A stretch of 64,000 nucleotides of DNA from an uncultured Pelagibacteraceae bacterium (GTDB lineage: Bacteria; Pseudomonadota; Alphaproteobacteria; Pelagibacterales; Pelagibacteraceae): the NCBI GenBank assembly GCA_902614125.1, contig CACMJW010000002.1, positions 101,244 to 165,243 of the forward strand. Direction: 5' to 3'. A program made the position numbers and the translations under genes. Position 1 is the first letter of the stretch, and every line of letters begins with the position of its first letter. Shown in pieces: positions 8,438 through 16,428 of the stretch. Under the pieces are notes generated by a model that saw only the letters and a list, made by a program, of their open reading frames with translations, was not told the DNA's origin and did no database searches.

Positions 8438-8819
8438 TCCGTGTATTTTTTGTTTTCCAAAAAAAAAAGACTTTCTTTTTGAAAACGATCTGGCTTATGC
8501 AACTAAGGATACTTACCCAGTTTCAAAATTTCACTCACTTATTATACCTAAAAGATGTGTTAAAAGTTATTTTGATCTAACACTAAAAGAAATTTTAGCA
8601 TGCAATAAACTGATTAAAAAATTAAAAAAAAATATCGAACAAAAAGATAAATCTGTAAAAGGATTTAATGTTGGCACTAATTCTGGCAAAGCAGCTGGAC
8701 AATCTATCAATCACTGTCACATTCATCTGATTCCAAGACGGATTAATGATGTTAAAAATCCGCAGGGAGGAGTTAGAGCTGTAATCTCATCAAAACAGCA
8801 TTATGTAAGAAAAAAGTAA
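8421..8819 (+). CDS. HIT family protein
   Basis: A 132-residue histidine-triad protein. The triad is H98-C99-H100-I-H102 followed by L-I-P-R, and an N-terminal C-I-F-C pair could bind zinc as in the HinT/Fhit-like branch. HIT proteins hydrolyse or transfer nucleotidyl groups, for example AMP from phosphoramidates or dinucleoside polyphosphates; the physiological substrate is not readable. It overlaps the PabC-like gene by 17 bases and ends the metC-to-HIT run. Confidence 0.85.
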   Translation: MRDPNNPCIFCFPKKKDFLFENDLAYATKDTYPVSKFHSLIIPKRCVKSYFDLTLKEILACNKLIKKLKKNIEQKDKSVKGFNVGTNSGKAAGQSINHCHIHLIPRRINDVKNPQGGVRAVISSKQHYVRKK

Positions 8820-8851
8820 ACTTTATTAACATTTTTTTCTTTAGATGGGAT

Positions 8852-8872
8852 TATTAGTCAGTTGAACTAATA
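8852..8872. promoter_or_regulatory. inverted repeat upstream of aprM
   Basis: TATTAGT and ACTAATA form perfect 7-base arms around a 7-base spacer. It lies 54 bases before the aprM ATG and 33 bases after the HIT stop. It could be an operator for the apr run or a weak transcript end for the upstream operon; no T-run follows it, which argues against an intrinsic terminator. In DNA this AT-rich a chance origin is possible. Confidence 0.25.
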
Positions 8873-8925
8873 TTTTATATAGATTAAGAGCAATATTTAA
8901 TATTATATTTAGCGGAGATAATAAT

Positions 8926-9720
8926 ATGTTCACAACCAACCCATTTGCTGTTCTCTCTTCAACAGTTCCTTCAATTGCTTTGCAAGGCTTTGTTCTATTG
9001 ATGTTAGCTTTAGTTGTAATTGGAACACTCATGGACATTATTCATAAAAAAAACGTGAAGTACTTTTTCAATAACGCTAAGAAGGCAAAAAAAGCTGCAA
9101 GTAGAGAATTAAGTTTTGGAGAAAAAACTGCAATTATTTCAAAAACTGTTGTTCATGATATTGGAACAACATCTGAATTAGGATTAGGAAAAAGAAGAGT
9201 AGCACATGTTTTAGGAATGTATGGAACAATACTATTTTGGATTGGCTCTGGAGTAATGATATTTGGTTATTCTTCACCAAATGCGGTCACTCCATCTATA
9301 TGGCCAATTATTTGGCATGTAGGTGCTATATTAACATGCCTTGGAGCTTACTGGTTTTGGTTTTTTTTAAGAGTGGATGTTTCTGCTGAAGCACACTCAG
9401 TTTTTAGAATTATAAAAGCAGATTTATTTGTTTTAGCATTAGTATTATCATCGACTTTTGGTTTAGCGTGGTCCTACTTTCAATATTCTGGTTCATCAGG
9501 TTTAAGTGTTTTATTTTTAGTTTTGTTTGCAGTTGCTAATGTAGTTTTATTCGGTGGTGTTTATTGGTCGAAATTTGCACATATGTTCTATAAGCCTGGT
9601 GCGGCTATTCAAAAAAATTTAGCAGAGGCTGATGGTTCAAGAGATAATTTGCCTCCGCCAGCTGAAGCTCCAGAACAATATGGTCTTGGAATAAAACGTG
9701 AGGCACCAAAGCACTATTAA
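8926..9720 (+). CDS. aprM: AprM-type membrane anchor of APS reductase
   Basis: A 264-residue membrane protein with about five helices (roughly residues 18-38, 95-118, 128-147, 165-185, 190-210) and histidines in or near them. Its position directly before aprB-aprA matches the aprMBA arrangement described in sulfur oxidisers and in Pelagibacter, where AprM is thought to link the AprBA enzyme to the quinone pool. A GGAG ribosome-binding site lies ahead of the ATG. The C-terminal 40 residues are hydrophilic and proline-rich. Assignment rests on context plus membrane topology, not on a catalytic motif. Confidence 0.75.
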   Translation: MFTTNPFAVLSSTVPSIALQGFVLLMLALVVIGTLMDIIHKKNVKYFFNNAKKAKKAASRELSFGEKTAIISKTVVHDIGTTSELGLGKRRVAHVLGMYGTILFWIGSGVMIFGYSSPNAVTPSIWPIIWHVGAILTCLGAYWFWFFLRVDVSAEAHSVFRIIKADLFVLALVLSSTFGLAWSYFQYSGSSGLSVLFLVLFAVANVVLFGGVYWSKFAHMFYKPGAAIQKNLAEADGSRDNLPPPAEAPEQYGLGIKREAPKHY

Positions 9721-9759
9721 TATGATTGATAAATTTTTTAAGAAAGGTAATAAATAGAT

Positions 9760-10230
9760 ATGTCAACATTTGTATATATGACGAGATGTGATGGTTGTGG
9801 ACATTGTGTAGATATTTGCCCATCAGATATCATGCACATAGACGAGACTATAAGAAGAGCAAAAAATATTGAACCAAATTTTTGTTGGGAATGCTATTCA
9901 TGTGTAAAAGCATGTCCAAATCATGCAATTGATGTAAGAGGATATGCAGATTTTGCACCGATGGGTCATAGTGTAAGAGTTAGAAGAGAAGAGGAAAAAG
10001 GCACGATCTCTTGGAGAATTAAATTTAGAAACGGTACAGAGAAAAATTTTGTATCACCAATAACAACTAAGCCTTGGGGAAAATTTATTCCAAAATTAGC
10101 TGAAGCAGATACTCCAAACCAAGGAGAAATAAATTCACAAATTTTATACAATGAGCCACAAGGTTTAAATACTGAAAAAGAACTACCAACCTTAGATAAA
10201 AATTCATTTAAGCAAGGTGTTTACTATTAA
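9760..10230 (+). CDS. aprB: adenylylsulfate reductase beta subunit
   Basis: A 156-residue iron-sulfur protein with two [4Fe-4S] ligand sets: C10, C13, C16, C20 and C42, C45, C48, C52, each with the ferredoxin-like C-x2-C-x2-C-x3-C-P spacing. The tail after the clusters wraps AprA in known structures. AprB carries electrons between the FAD of AprA and the membrane partner. It lies 39 bases after aprM, with an AAGAAAGG-type ribosome site, and its stop overlaps the aprA start by one base. Confidence 0.92.
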   Translation: MSTFVYMTRCDGCGHCVDICPSDIMHIDETIRRAKNIEPNFCWECYSCVKACPNHAIDVRGYADFAPMGHSVRVRREEEKGTISWRIKFRNGTEKNFVSPITTKPWGKFIPKLAEADTPNQGEINSQILYNEPQGLNTEKELPTLDKNSFKQGVYY

Positions 10231-12089
10231 TGGCTAAACACAAAACAATTATAGAAGAATGTGATGTTCTTGTTGTCGGCGGAGGTATGGCTGGTACAGG
10301 CGCAACGTTTGAAGCAAGACACTGGGGCAGAGATCTAAAAATTATCTGTGTAGAGAAAGCAAATATCGATAGAAGTGGTGCAGTTGCGCAAGGTCTTTAC
10401 GCTATTAACTGCTATATGGGAATGCAGTGGGGTGAGAATATGCCAGAGGACCATGTAAGGTACGCTAGAAATGATTTAATGGGATTAGTAAGAGAAGACT
10501 TGGGTTATGATATGGCTCGTCACGTAGACTCAACTGTTCATATGTTTGATGAATGGGGTCTTCCAATGATGAAAAATAAAGAGACTGGTAGATATCAAAG
10601 AGAGGGAAAGTGGCAAATAATGATCCACGGTGAAAGCTACAAACCAATTGTAGCTGAGGCTGCAAAAAAATCTGCTGATAAAATTTATAATAGAATAATG
10701 ATTACTCATCTTTTAAAAGATGAAAAAAATCCAAACCGAATTGCTGGAGCTGTTGGTTTCAATGTCAGAACAGGAAATTTTCATGTGTTTAAGTCTAGAA
10801 CTGTTGTTGTATCTGCTGGTGGAGCCTCACATATCTTTAAACCAAGAGCAGTAGGAGAAGGTATGGGAAGAACTTGGTATGCGCCTTGGAGTAACGGATC
10901 TGCATATGCATTGCCAATTCAAGCAGGTGCTAAAATGACACAAATGGAAAATAGGATTGTGCTGTGTAGATTTAAGGATGGATACGGTCCTGTTGGAGCA
11001 TATTTTTTACATTTAAAAACATATACTCAAAATGCAAATGGCGAGAATTATGAAAAGAAATGGTATGATGCAACTAAGAAACTTGTTGGAGAGTATATAG
11101 ACCATCATCCAACCCCAACATGTTTAAGAAACCATGCATTTATTCAAGAAACAGCTGCAGGCGGTGGACCAATTCACATGGTTACCAAAGAAGCATTCCA
11201 AGATCCTCATTTAGAGACAGTTGGATGGGAAAATTTCTTAGGGATGACAGTTGGACAAGCAGTTGTTTGGGCATCTCAAAATATTGATCCAAAGTACACT
11301 AATCCAGAGTTAACAACTTCTGAGCCATATGTAATGGGATCTCACGCAACATGTTCTGGAGCATGGGTAAGTGGACCAGAGGATATTGCTCCTGATGAGT
11401 ATTTCTGGGGATACAATCGTATGATGACAATAGATGGATTATTTGGTGCTGGAGATGCAGTTGGTGGAAGTGCACATAAATTTTCGTCAGGTTCATTTAC
11501 GGAGGGAAGATTGGCATCTAAAGCTGCTGTTAAATATATTCAGGATAAAAAAGCCGATGATATTCAAGTTTCTGATGAACAATTGGAGAAGTTGAAAGAA
11601 GAAATATTTAAACCAATAGAGAATTATACTGTTGGAAGGAATGAGATTACTGGTGGAACTGTTTCTCCAAGCTATATACTTCCTATTCAGGGTCTACAGA
11701 GACTTCAAAAGATTATGGATGAATATTGCGGAGGTTTGACAAATAATTATATGACCAATGACAATCTTCTTAAAAAAGGTATCGAACAGCTTGAAATATT
11801 AGAGGAAGACCTGGAAAATGTTGGAGCAGAGGATTATCACCAATTAATGAGAGCTTGGGAGCTTAAACACAGAGCAGTAACCTCTCAATGTGTTACTCAT
11901 CATACCCTATTTAGAGAGGAAACACGTTGGCCTGGATATTATTACAGAGGCGATCATATGAAGCTTGATGATGAAAACTGGCATTGTTTAACCGTTTCTA
12001 GAAGAGACCCTGAGACAGGTAAATTTGAAATGGAGAAAAAGCCGGTTTATCACATAGTTGATGATAAAGAGAAGAAACAAGCATCTTAA
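10230..12089 (+). CDS. aprA: adenylylsulfate reductase alpha subunit
   Basis: A 619-residue FAD enzyme of the fumarate-reductase/succinate-dehydrogenase flavoprotein superfamily. The Rossmann motif is V-G-G-G-M-A-G-T-G-A near residues 16-25, and the conserved R-S-G-A-V-A-Q-G-L-Y-A-I-N-C-Y block follows. AprBA interconverts APS with sulfite plus AMP. With no dissimilatory sulfite reductase here and two sulfite-releasing enzymes close by, the oxidative direction (sulfite + AMP to APS) is the likely one. ATP sulfurylase (sat), needed to finish that route with energy gain, is not in the window. The neighbouring genes continue 15 bases downstream. Confidence 0.92.
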   Translation: MAKHKTIIEECDVLVVGGGMAGTGATFEARHWGRDLKIICVEKANIDRSGAVAQGLYAINCYMGMQWGENMPEDHVRYARNDLMGLVREDLGYDMARHVDSTVHMFDEWGLPMMKNKETGRYQREGKWQIMIHGESYKPIVAEAAKKSADKIYNRIMITHLLKDEKNPNRIAGAVGFNVRTGNFHVFKSRTVVVSAGGASHIFKPRAVGEGMGRTWYAPWSNGSAYALPIQAGAKMTQMENRIVLCRFKDGYGPVGAYFLHLKTYTQNANGENYEKKWYDATKKLVGEYIDHHPTPTCLRNHAFIQETAAGGGPIHMVTKEAFQDPHLETVGWENFLGMTVGQAVVWASQNIDPKYTNPELTTSEPYVMGSHATCSGAWVSGPEDIAPDEYFWGYNRMMTIDGLFGAGDAVGGSAHKFSSGSFTEGRLASKAAVKYIQDKKADDIQVSDEQLEKLKEEIFKPIENYTVGRNEITGGTVSPSYILPIQGLQRLQKIMDEYCGGLTNNYMTNDNLLKKGIEQLEILEEDLENVGAEDYHQLMRAWELKHRAVTSQCVTHHTLFREETRWPGYYYRGDHMKLDDENWHCLTVSRRDPETGKFEMEKKPVYHIVDDKEKKQAS

Positions 12090-12104
12090 TAAACAACCCT
12101 ACTA

Positions 12105-12455
12105 ATGAGTATTGTCGATAAATCTGATAATGAAATTATAAGTATTGCCGATCCTATCTGGCAAAACCTTGTTAAATCTTCAAATATTAAAGATTATGGT
12201 GGATTTACGAGGGATTTGTCTTCACAAATGCTTTACGGAGCAAACGAAGTCGAACTAGGCAAACAGTGGTCAACCAATAAACTTTTGTCATCATTATCTG
12301 AAGGATGTGAGGCCATAGGTTGTCTTAGAAGAGGGAAGTACGTTACCATAGTCTATAAACAGACAAGCACGGAAGTGTCTGGAGATTTTTTAGGTAGGCT
12401 CGTCCTTGGAGATGAGGGAGACGAAGTTAAAGTATTCGGAGCAACAATTTTTTAA
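12105..12455 (+). CDS. unrecognised 116-residue protein in the apr cluster
   Basis: A soluble protein, no signal peptide or membrane segment. The N-terminal third looks helical, with a D-Y-G-G-F-T-R segment; the C-terminal half alternates in a beta-like way (V-T-I-V-Y-K-Q-T-S, then F-L-G-R-L-V-L) and ends V-K-V-F-G-A-T-I-F. Two cysteines lie in E-G-C-E-A-I-G-C-L-R-R-G. The helix-then-sheet layout could be a small cone-like (NTF2/SnoaL-type) fold, but I do not recognise it. It follows aprA by 15 bases and precedes a TauE/SafE exporter, so a role in sulfite or APS handling is an inference from position only. Confidence 0.8.
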   Translation: MSIVDKSDNEIISIADPIWQNLVKSSNIKDYGGFTRDLSSQMLYGANEVELGKQWSTNKLLSSLSEGCEAIGCLRRGKYVTIVYKQTSTEVSGDFLGRLVLGDEGDEVKVFGATIF

Positions 12456-12496
12456 TTTTAGCAAATATTTCTTGCAAAGTATTAAACTTATGCTAA

Positions 12497-12649
12497 TTGG
12501 CAGATGTGACCAAAATATTTATTAAAAAATCAAAAAAAATTAAATCAGTCACAATCAATTATTTCGTAAATCACGCAAAATCATTTGTATTTTTTGGCTT
12601 AGGTATTTACTGGTCAGTGATAGTAATAAGCACATTTTTAGGGTCTTAA
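12497..12649 (+). CDS. possible small membrane protein between the 116-residue gene and tauE
   Basis: A 50-residue frame with no ATG: TTG 12497 or GTG 12506 would start it. It has a basic N-terminus (K-I-F-I-K-K-S-K-K-I-K) and one hydrophobic helix near the C-terminus (V-F-F-G-L-G-I-Y-W-S-V-I-V-I-S). The stop is 48 bases before tauE. The charge-then-helix layout is typical of real small membrane proteins, but the lack of an ATG and of a clear ribosome site makes this tentative. Without it, 12456-12697 holds nothing I can support. Confidence 0.35.
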   Translation: MADVTKIFIKKSKKIKSVTINYFVNHAKSFVFFGLGIYWSVIVISTFLGS

Positions 12650-12697
12650 TCATAAGCAAATTGTTGACTTTATTTCTCTAGAGGAATATCAAAAAGG

Positions 12698-13786
12698 ATG
12701 GAGTATTTTCTTCCAATTGCTCAAGTCGAAATTAATTTACTTTTTATATTTGGATTAAGTCTTGTAGTTGGAATTCTATCAGGATTATTTGGTGTGGGTG
12801 GGGGGTTTTTAATGACACCGTTCTTAATATTTTTAGGTATTCCTCCTGCTTACGCAGTTCCAAATGAAGCGAGTAATATTTTAGGAACATCTGTCTCAGG
12901 ATCTACAACACATTATTTAAAGGGTACTTTAGATTACAAAATGGGTTTGATGATTGTTGTCGGTGGAACAATTGGAACGTTGCTTGGAATTTTAACTTTT
13001 TCTTATTTTAAAGATATAGGGAAAATAAATGTAGTTATATCTCTGGCGTATATGTACATTCTAGCAATACTTGGAACATTAATGTTAATTCAAGGGGTAT
13101 CTGAAATTGATAAGGCAAGAAAAAAAATTGTAGTAAAGAAAAAATTGCATACACACTATTGGATACATGGTCTTCCTTTAAGAATGCGATTTAAAAAATC
13201 AAAATTATATGAAAGTGCATTTACACCAATTATTATTGGATTAGTTGTTGGATTTATCGCTGCGATCATGGGTGTAGGAGGCGCATTTATTTTAGTTCCT
13301 GCCATGATTTATATTATTGGAATGCCAACAAAATTAATCCCAGGAACATCTTTATTTGTAACTATATTTGTTAGTGCAATTGTTACAGTTTTACATGCAT
13401 TTAATTATGGAACAATTGACTTAGTTTTAGTTTTTGTACTTATATTAGGATCAATTATAGGAGTTCAACTAGGTCAAAAATTTGGAGAGAAAGTTGACAG
13501 TTCAGAATTTAAGACAATTTTAGCAATTCTTCTTCTACTCGTTGGAATAGCAATTGCTTACGACACGTTTATAAAAGAAGAAAAAATTGTCGAGACAGTA
13601 ATTAATGGATCTACAAGTCTTGGAAAGGTTGGAGAATTTATTTTAAATTATTCTAAAGACTTACCAATATTTTACGGACTTACTTCAGTTATATTGGCAG
13701 TTGGTCTAGGAGTAGGAGCTGCTGTAATTAGAAATTATTTTTCAAAGTGGAATGCTGCTAGAGAGGCAAAATTAAAAGCCTCTTAA
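12698..13786 (+). CDS. TauE/SafE family sulfite/organosulfonate exporter-like permease
   Basis: A 362-residue membrane protein with about eight to nine helices in two repeats. Each repeat carries the family motif: G-L-F-G-V-G-G-G-F-L-M-T-P near residue 30 and A-A-I-M-G-V-G-G-A-F-I-L-V-P-A-M near residue 190. The family includes exporters and importers of sulfite, sulfonates and other small anions. Placement after aprMBA and opposite suyAB and xsc makes sulfite or sulfonate traffic the best inference. Longer than the common 250-270 residues because of a basic cytoplasmic loop around 145-165 and a C-terminal helix with a charged tail. Its stop overlaps the convergent suyZ stop by four bases. 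Confidence 0.8.
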   Translation: MEYFLPIAQVEINLLFIFGLSLVVGILSGLFGVGGGFLMTPFLIFLGIPPAYAVPNEASNILGTSVSGSTTHYLKGTLDYKMGLMIVVGGTIGTLLGILTFSYFKDIGKINVVISLAYMYILAILGTLMLIQGVSEIDKARKKIVVKKKLHTHYWIHGLPLRMRFKKSKLYESAFTPIIIGLVVGFIAAIMGVGGAFILVPAMIYIIGMPTKLIPGTSLFVTIFVSAIVTVLHAFNYGTIDLVLVFVLILGSIIGVQLGQKFGEKVDSSEFKTILAILLLLVGIAIAYDTFIKEEKIVETVINGSTSLGKVGEFILNYSKDLPIFYGLTSVILAVGLGVGAAVIRNYFSKWNAAREAKLKAS

Positions 13787-14868
13787 TTTAAAACTATTTC
13801 ACTAAAATAATTAATCGCAACCAAGCTTACAAATCCTACAGTTAAAAGAGATACAAATCCGACTATAAACGGCTTGTATCCCATTTTATTTAAGTCTTTA
13901 AGATTGGTAGATAATCCAATTGCAGCCATGGCCATTGTTAAAAATATTTTTGAAGATATTTTAACAGTGTTTACGAAGTCGATCCACATTTCCTTACCTG
14001 ATATATTTGTATTGTAAAAAAATACATCTCCAACATTTCTTAAAATAATAAATGCTATAAAACCTAATACAAAATAAGGAAAAATTTTAACAATTGAATA
14101 TTTTTGATCGTGATTTTGACCCCTATTATAAAGATAAGCGAATAAAGGTATCATTATAACAAGAAATGTATTTCTAATTAGCTTTGTAACTGTTGCTATA
14201 TTTAGAGTTTCAGGACTGTTAAATTGTTGATCGTAAATAAGACCAGCTGCAGCTACTTGTGAGGTCTCGTGTATTGCAGTTCCAAGAAATAAACCAACAA
14301 ACAATGGATCTCCATCAAAATAAATGTTGGCAAAATAAGGATATATTAACATTGCCAGAATACCGAACAATGTCATATTAGCTACAGCATATGCCACCTC
14401 GTTTTTCTTTGCGTTAATTACCGGCGCTGTTGCAATAATAGCTGTTGTTCCACAAACGGTGCTACCAATCGCAATTAAGTATGACATTCCTCTTGATATT
14501 TTGAGTTTTTGAATGAGAAGTTTTATGACGATCAATACACTAATAATACATACAAATATTAAAGGAATAGCTATCGATCCAAATTTTATAAATTCGAAAG
14601 GTTTTAATTGAATTCCTAAACAAATAATACCAAGTTTAAGAATATTCTTTTGAGTAAAGTCTAATCCAATTAAAAAACCAGCTCTAATATTAAAAATATT
14701 TCCTAAAATTAAACCTAAAATAATTGCAATCATTGCTGTTGAAATAGGACTTTTTTCATATCCCATTAATTCAATTCCAATAATATTATTTAACCCCTCA
14801 GAAAAAGAATAAAGTATTAAAGCTAAAATTATACCAGGTAATAAATTTAAAGGATGTTTTAAAGTCAA
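13783..14868 (-). CDS. suyZ: UPF0324/COG2855 membrane protein, candidate sulfate exporter SuyZ
   Basis: A 361-residue protein with about ten membrane helices. The family block G-S-T-V-C-G-T-T-A-I-I-A-T-A-P-V-I and H-E-T-S-Q-V-A-A-A-G match the YeiH/UPF0324 family. In Paracoccus pantotrophus the suyAB sulfolactate genes are followed by suyZ, a COG2855 candidate sulfate exporter; here the same order suyA-suyB-suyZ is seen with a 13-base gap after suyB. Direction and substrate (sulfate or sulfite) are inferred. It ends tail to tail with the TauE/SafE gene. Confidence 0.75.
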   Translation of the reverse strand: MTLKHPLNLLPGIILALILYSFSEGLNNIIGIELMGYEKSPISTAMIAIILGLILGNIFNIRAGFLIGLDFTQKNILKLGIICLGIQLKPFEFIKFGSIAIPLIFVCIISVLIVIKLLIQKLKISRGMSYLIAIGSTVCGTTAIIATAPVINAKKNEVAYAVANMTLFGILAMLIYPYFANIYFDGDPLFVGLFLGTAIHETSQVAAAGLIYDQQFNSPETLNIATVTKLIRNTFLVIMIPLFAYLYNRGQNHDQKYSIVKIFPYFVLGFIAFIILRNVGDVFFYNTNISGKEMWIDFVNTVKISSKIFLTMAMAAIGLSTNLKDLNKMGYKPFIVGFVSLLTVGFVSLVAINYFSEIVLN

Positions 14869-14881
14869 ATGTAGTTAAATT

Positions 14882-16048
14882 TTATGCGCTTCTATAAAGC
14901 TTAGTCATCACAAATTCTTTATGACCTAAAGCTTCCGCGCAGGTAAGTCTACCATTAGCAACTCTTAATGTAGCTTTAATAAGTTCATTTCCAGCTTGAT
15001 CTAAGTTCATTTCTCTTGAAAGTATTTTAGACACATCAACATCAATATGTTCACTCATGGTTTTGGCTGTTAATGGGTTAGCTGTTAATTTAATGACTGG
15101 CTCAATTGGATTTCCTATAATATTCCCTTGTCCTGTTGGAAACAAATGAATGTTAAATCCACCTGCGGCTTGCAGAGTCACACATTCAGCGGCTGCTGAT
15201 GAAGTATCCATAAAATATAAACCAGGACCTTTAGTTGGTTCTTCTGCAGGTTCTAAGACGTCTATAAATTGTCTTGAGCCAATTTTTTGAAAATTACCAA
15301 ATGCTTTCTCCTCAATAGTTGTGAGACCACCAGCAATATTTCCGGCAGTAGGTTGACTTTCAGACAAATCGTCGGTTGCTTCTTTTAAAATAAAGTCATT
15401 GTAAGCATTCCAAGTTTTTTTAAACTTTTCTTGTGCCTCAGGGGTTTTTCCTCTTTTTTCACAAACAGTTTCAGCTCCAGTTAGTTCTGAGGTTTCTCCA
15501 AAACACAAATGAACACCTAGAGGTTCTAATTTATCCATTAAGTTTCCAACTGTAGGGTTCGATGCAAGTCCAGATGTTGTATCTGACTCACCACATTTTA
15601 CAGAAATCCATAAATCACTAATTGGTCTTTCCTCTCTCTGTTTTTCAGATGCCCAAATTGAAAATTCTTGTGCTTTTTTTGAAACTTTCGCAATTGTATC
15701 AATATCTCCAACACCTTCAATACTGAAGCCTTCAACTGGTTTGCCAGTTACTGCAATTGCATCTACAATCCTTTTGGTCCATTTAGGTTCAATACCAATA
15801 ACAATTACTGCTGCAACATTTGGATTTCTACCTGTCCCGATCATTGTTCTAAAATGTAATTCTAGATCAGCGCCAAATTGTAATCTTCCGTAAGAATGAG
15901 GTAATGCTATTGTTCCTTTAATATTATTTGCAACTGCTTCTGCACAAGCATTTGAAATATCATCCACAGGAAGTATTATCACATGATTTCTAGTTCCAGA
16001 TCTGCCGTCTTCTCTTTTATAACCTAAAAATGTTTTTGGAATTTCCAT
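14882..16048 (-). CDS. suyB: (2R)-3-sulfolactate sulfo-lyase large subunit
   Basis: A 388-residue protein of the UxaA/altronate-dehydratase superfamily. Near the N-terminus it has [10 protein letters not shown], followed by [14 protein letters not shown], and later [11 protein letters not shown] and G-N-I-I-G-N-P. SuyAB cleaves 3-sulfolactate to pyruvate and sulfite and needs Fe2+. Altronate and galactarate dehydratases are the nearest alternatives, but the small subunit next door and the xsc/apr neighbourhood support SuyB. One base separates it from the suyA stop. Confidence 0.83.
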   Translation of the reverse strand: MEIPKTFLGYKREDGRSGTRNHVIILPVDDISNACAEAVANNIKGTIALPHSYGRLQFGADLELHFRTMIGTGRNPNVAAVIVIGIEPKWTKRIVDAIAVTGKPVEGFSIEGVGDIDTIAKVSKKAQEFSIWASEKQREERPISDLWISVKCGESDTTSGLASNPTVGNLMDKLEPLGVHLCFGETSELTGAETVCEKRGKTPEAQEKFKKTWNAYNDFILKEATDDLSESQPTAGNIAGGLTTIEEKAFGNFQKIGSRQFIDVLEPAEEPTKGPGLYFMDTSSAAAECVTLQAAGGFNIHLFPTGQGNIIGNPIEPVIKLTANPLTAKTMSEHIDVDVSKILSREMNLDQAGNELIKATLRVANGRLTCAEALGHKEFVMTKLYRSA

Positions 16049-16049
16049 C

Positions 16050-16337
16050 TTACCACTTCTTAGTTTTTACATTATGAACATGAACGTGTTCACCTTTTTT
16101 AATCGACTTAACTACCTTGCCAATATCATGTCCATATTTTAAAATCGTATCACCTTCATTTAAGTCAATCATTGCTATTTTATGACCTAAAGGGATCTCA
16201 TCCTTTGATTGAATTTGAACAGATTTATCATTCTCCATTACCCAACAATTACAATCTTGTTTTGGTGTAATTTTTTCTATGACAACCACGCCTACATTAT
16301 CTTTTTCGTCATGAATTATTATATCAGTGTTTGCCAT
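16050..16337 (-). CDS. suyA: (2R)-3-sulfolactate sulfo-lyase small subunit
   Basis: A 95-residue SAF-domain protein starting at ATG 16337 ([20 protein letters not shown]). I prefer this ATG to the upstream TTG at 16370, because the SAF domain begins right there and the extra 11 residues are not domain-like. A H-D-I-G-K-V segment near the C-terminus and the final V-H-V-H-N-V are the small-subunit signature of UxaA-type hydro-lyases. It forms the active enzyme with SuyB. It diverges from xsc with 91 bases between start codons, so one compact region likely controls both sulfonate routes. Confidence 0.8.
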   Translation of the reverse strand: MANTDIIIHDEKDNVGVVVIEKITPKQDCNCWVMENDKSVQIQSKDEIPLGHKIAMIDLNEGDTILKYGHDIGKVVKSIKKGEHVHVHNVKTKKW

Positions 16338-16428
16338 TGTGACGATTTCTTTGTTTGAAATTTGCAACAACTTATATATTAATCGGGCTCTTTAACAAAT
16401 AAAAAATAGAATTTAGGACATCATTATT

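Noticed and set aside
16338..16370. TTG start giving SuyA 11 more residues
   Set aside because: ATG 16337 fits the SAF-domain start and family length better.
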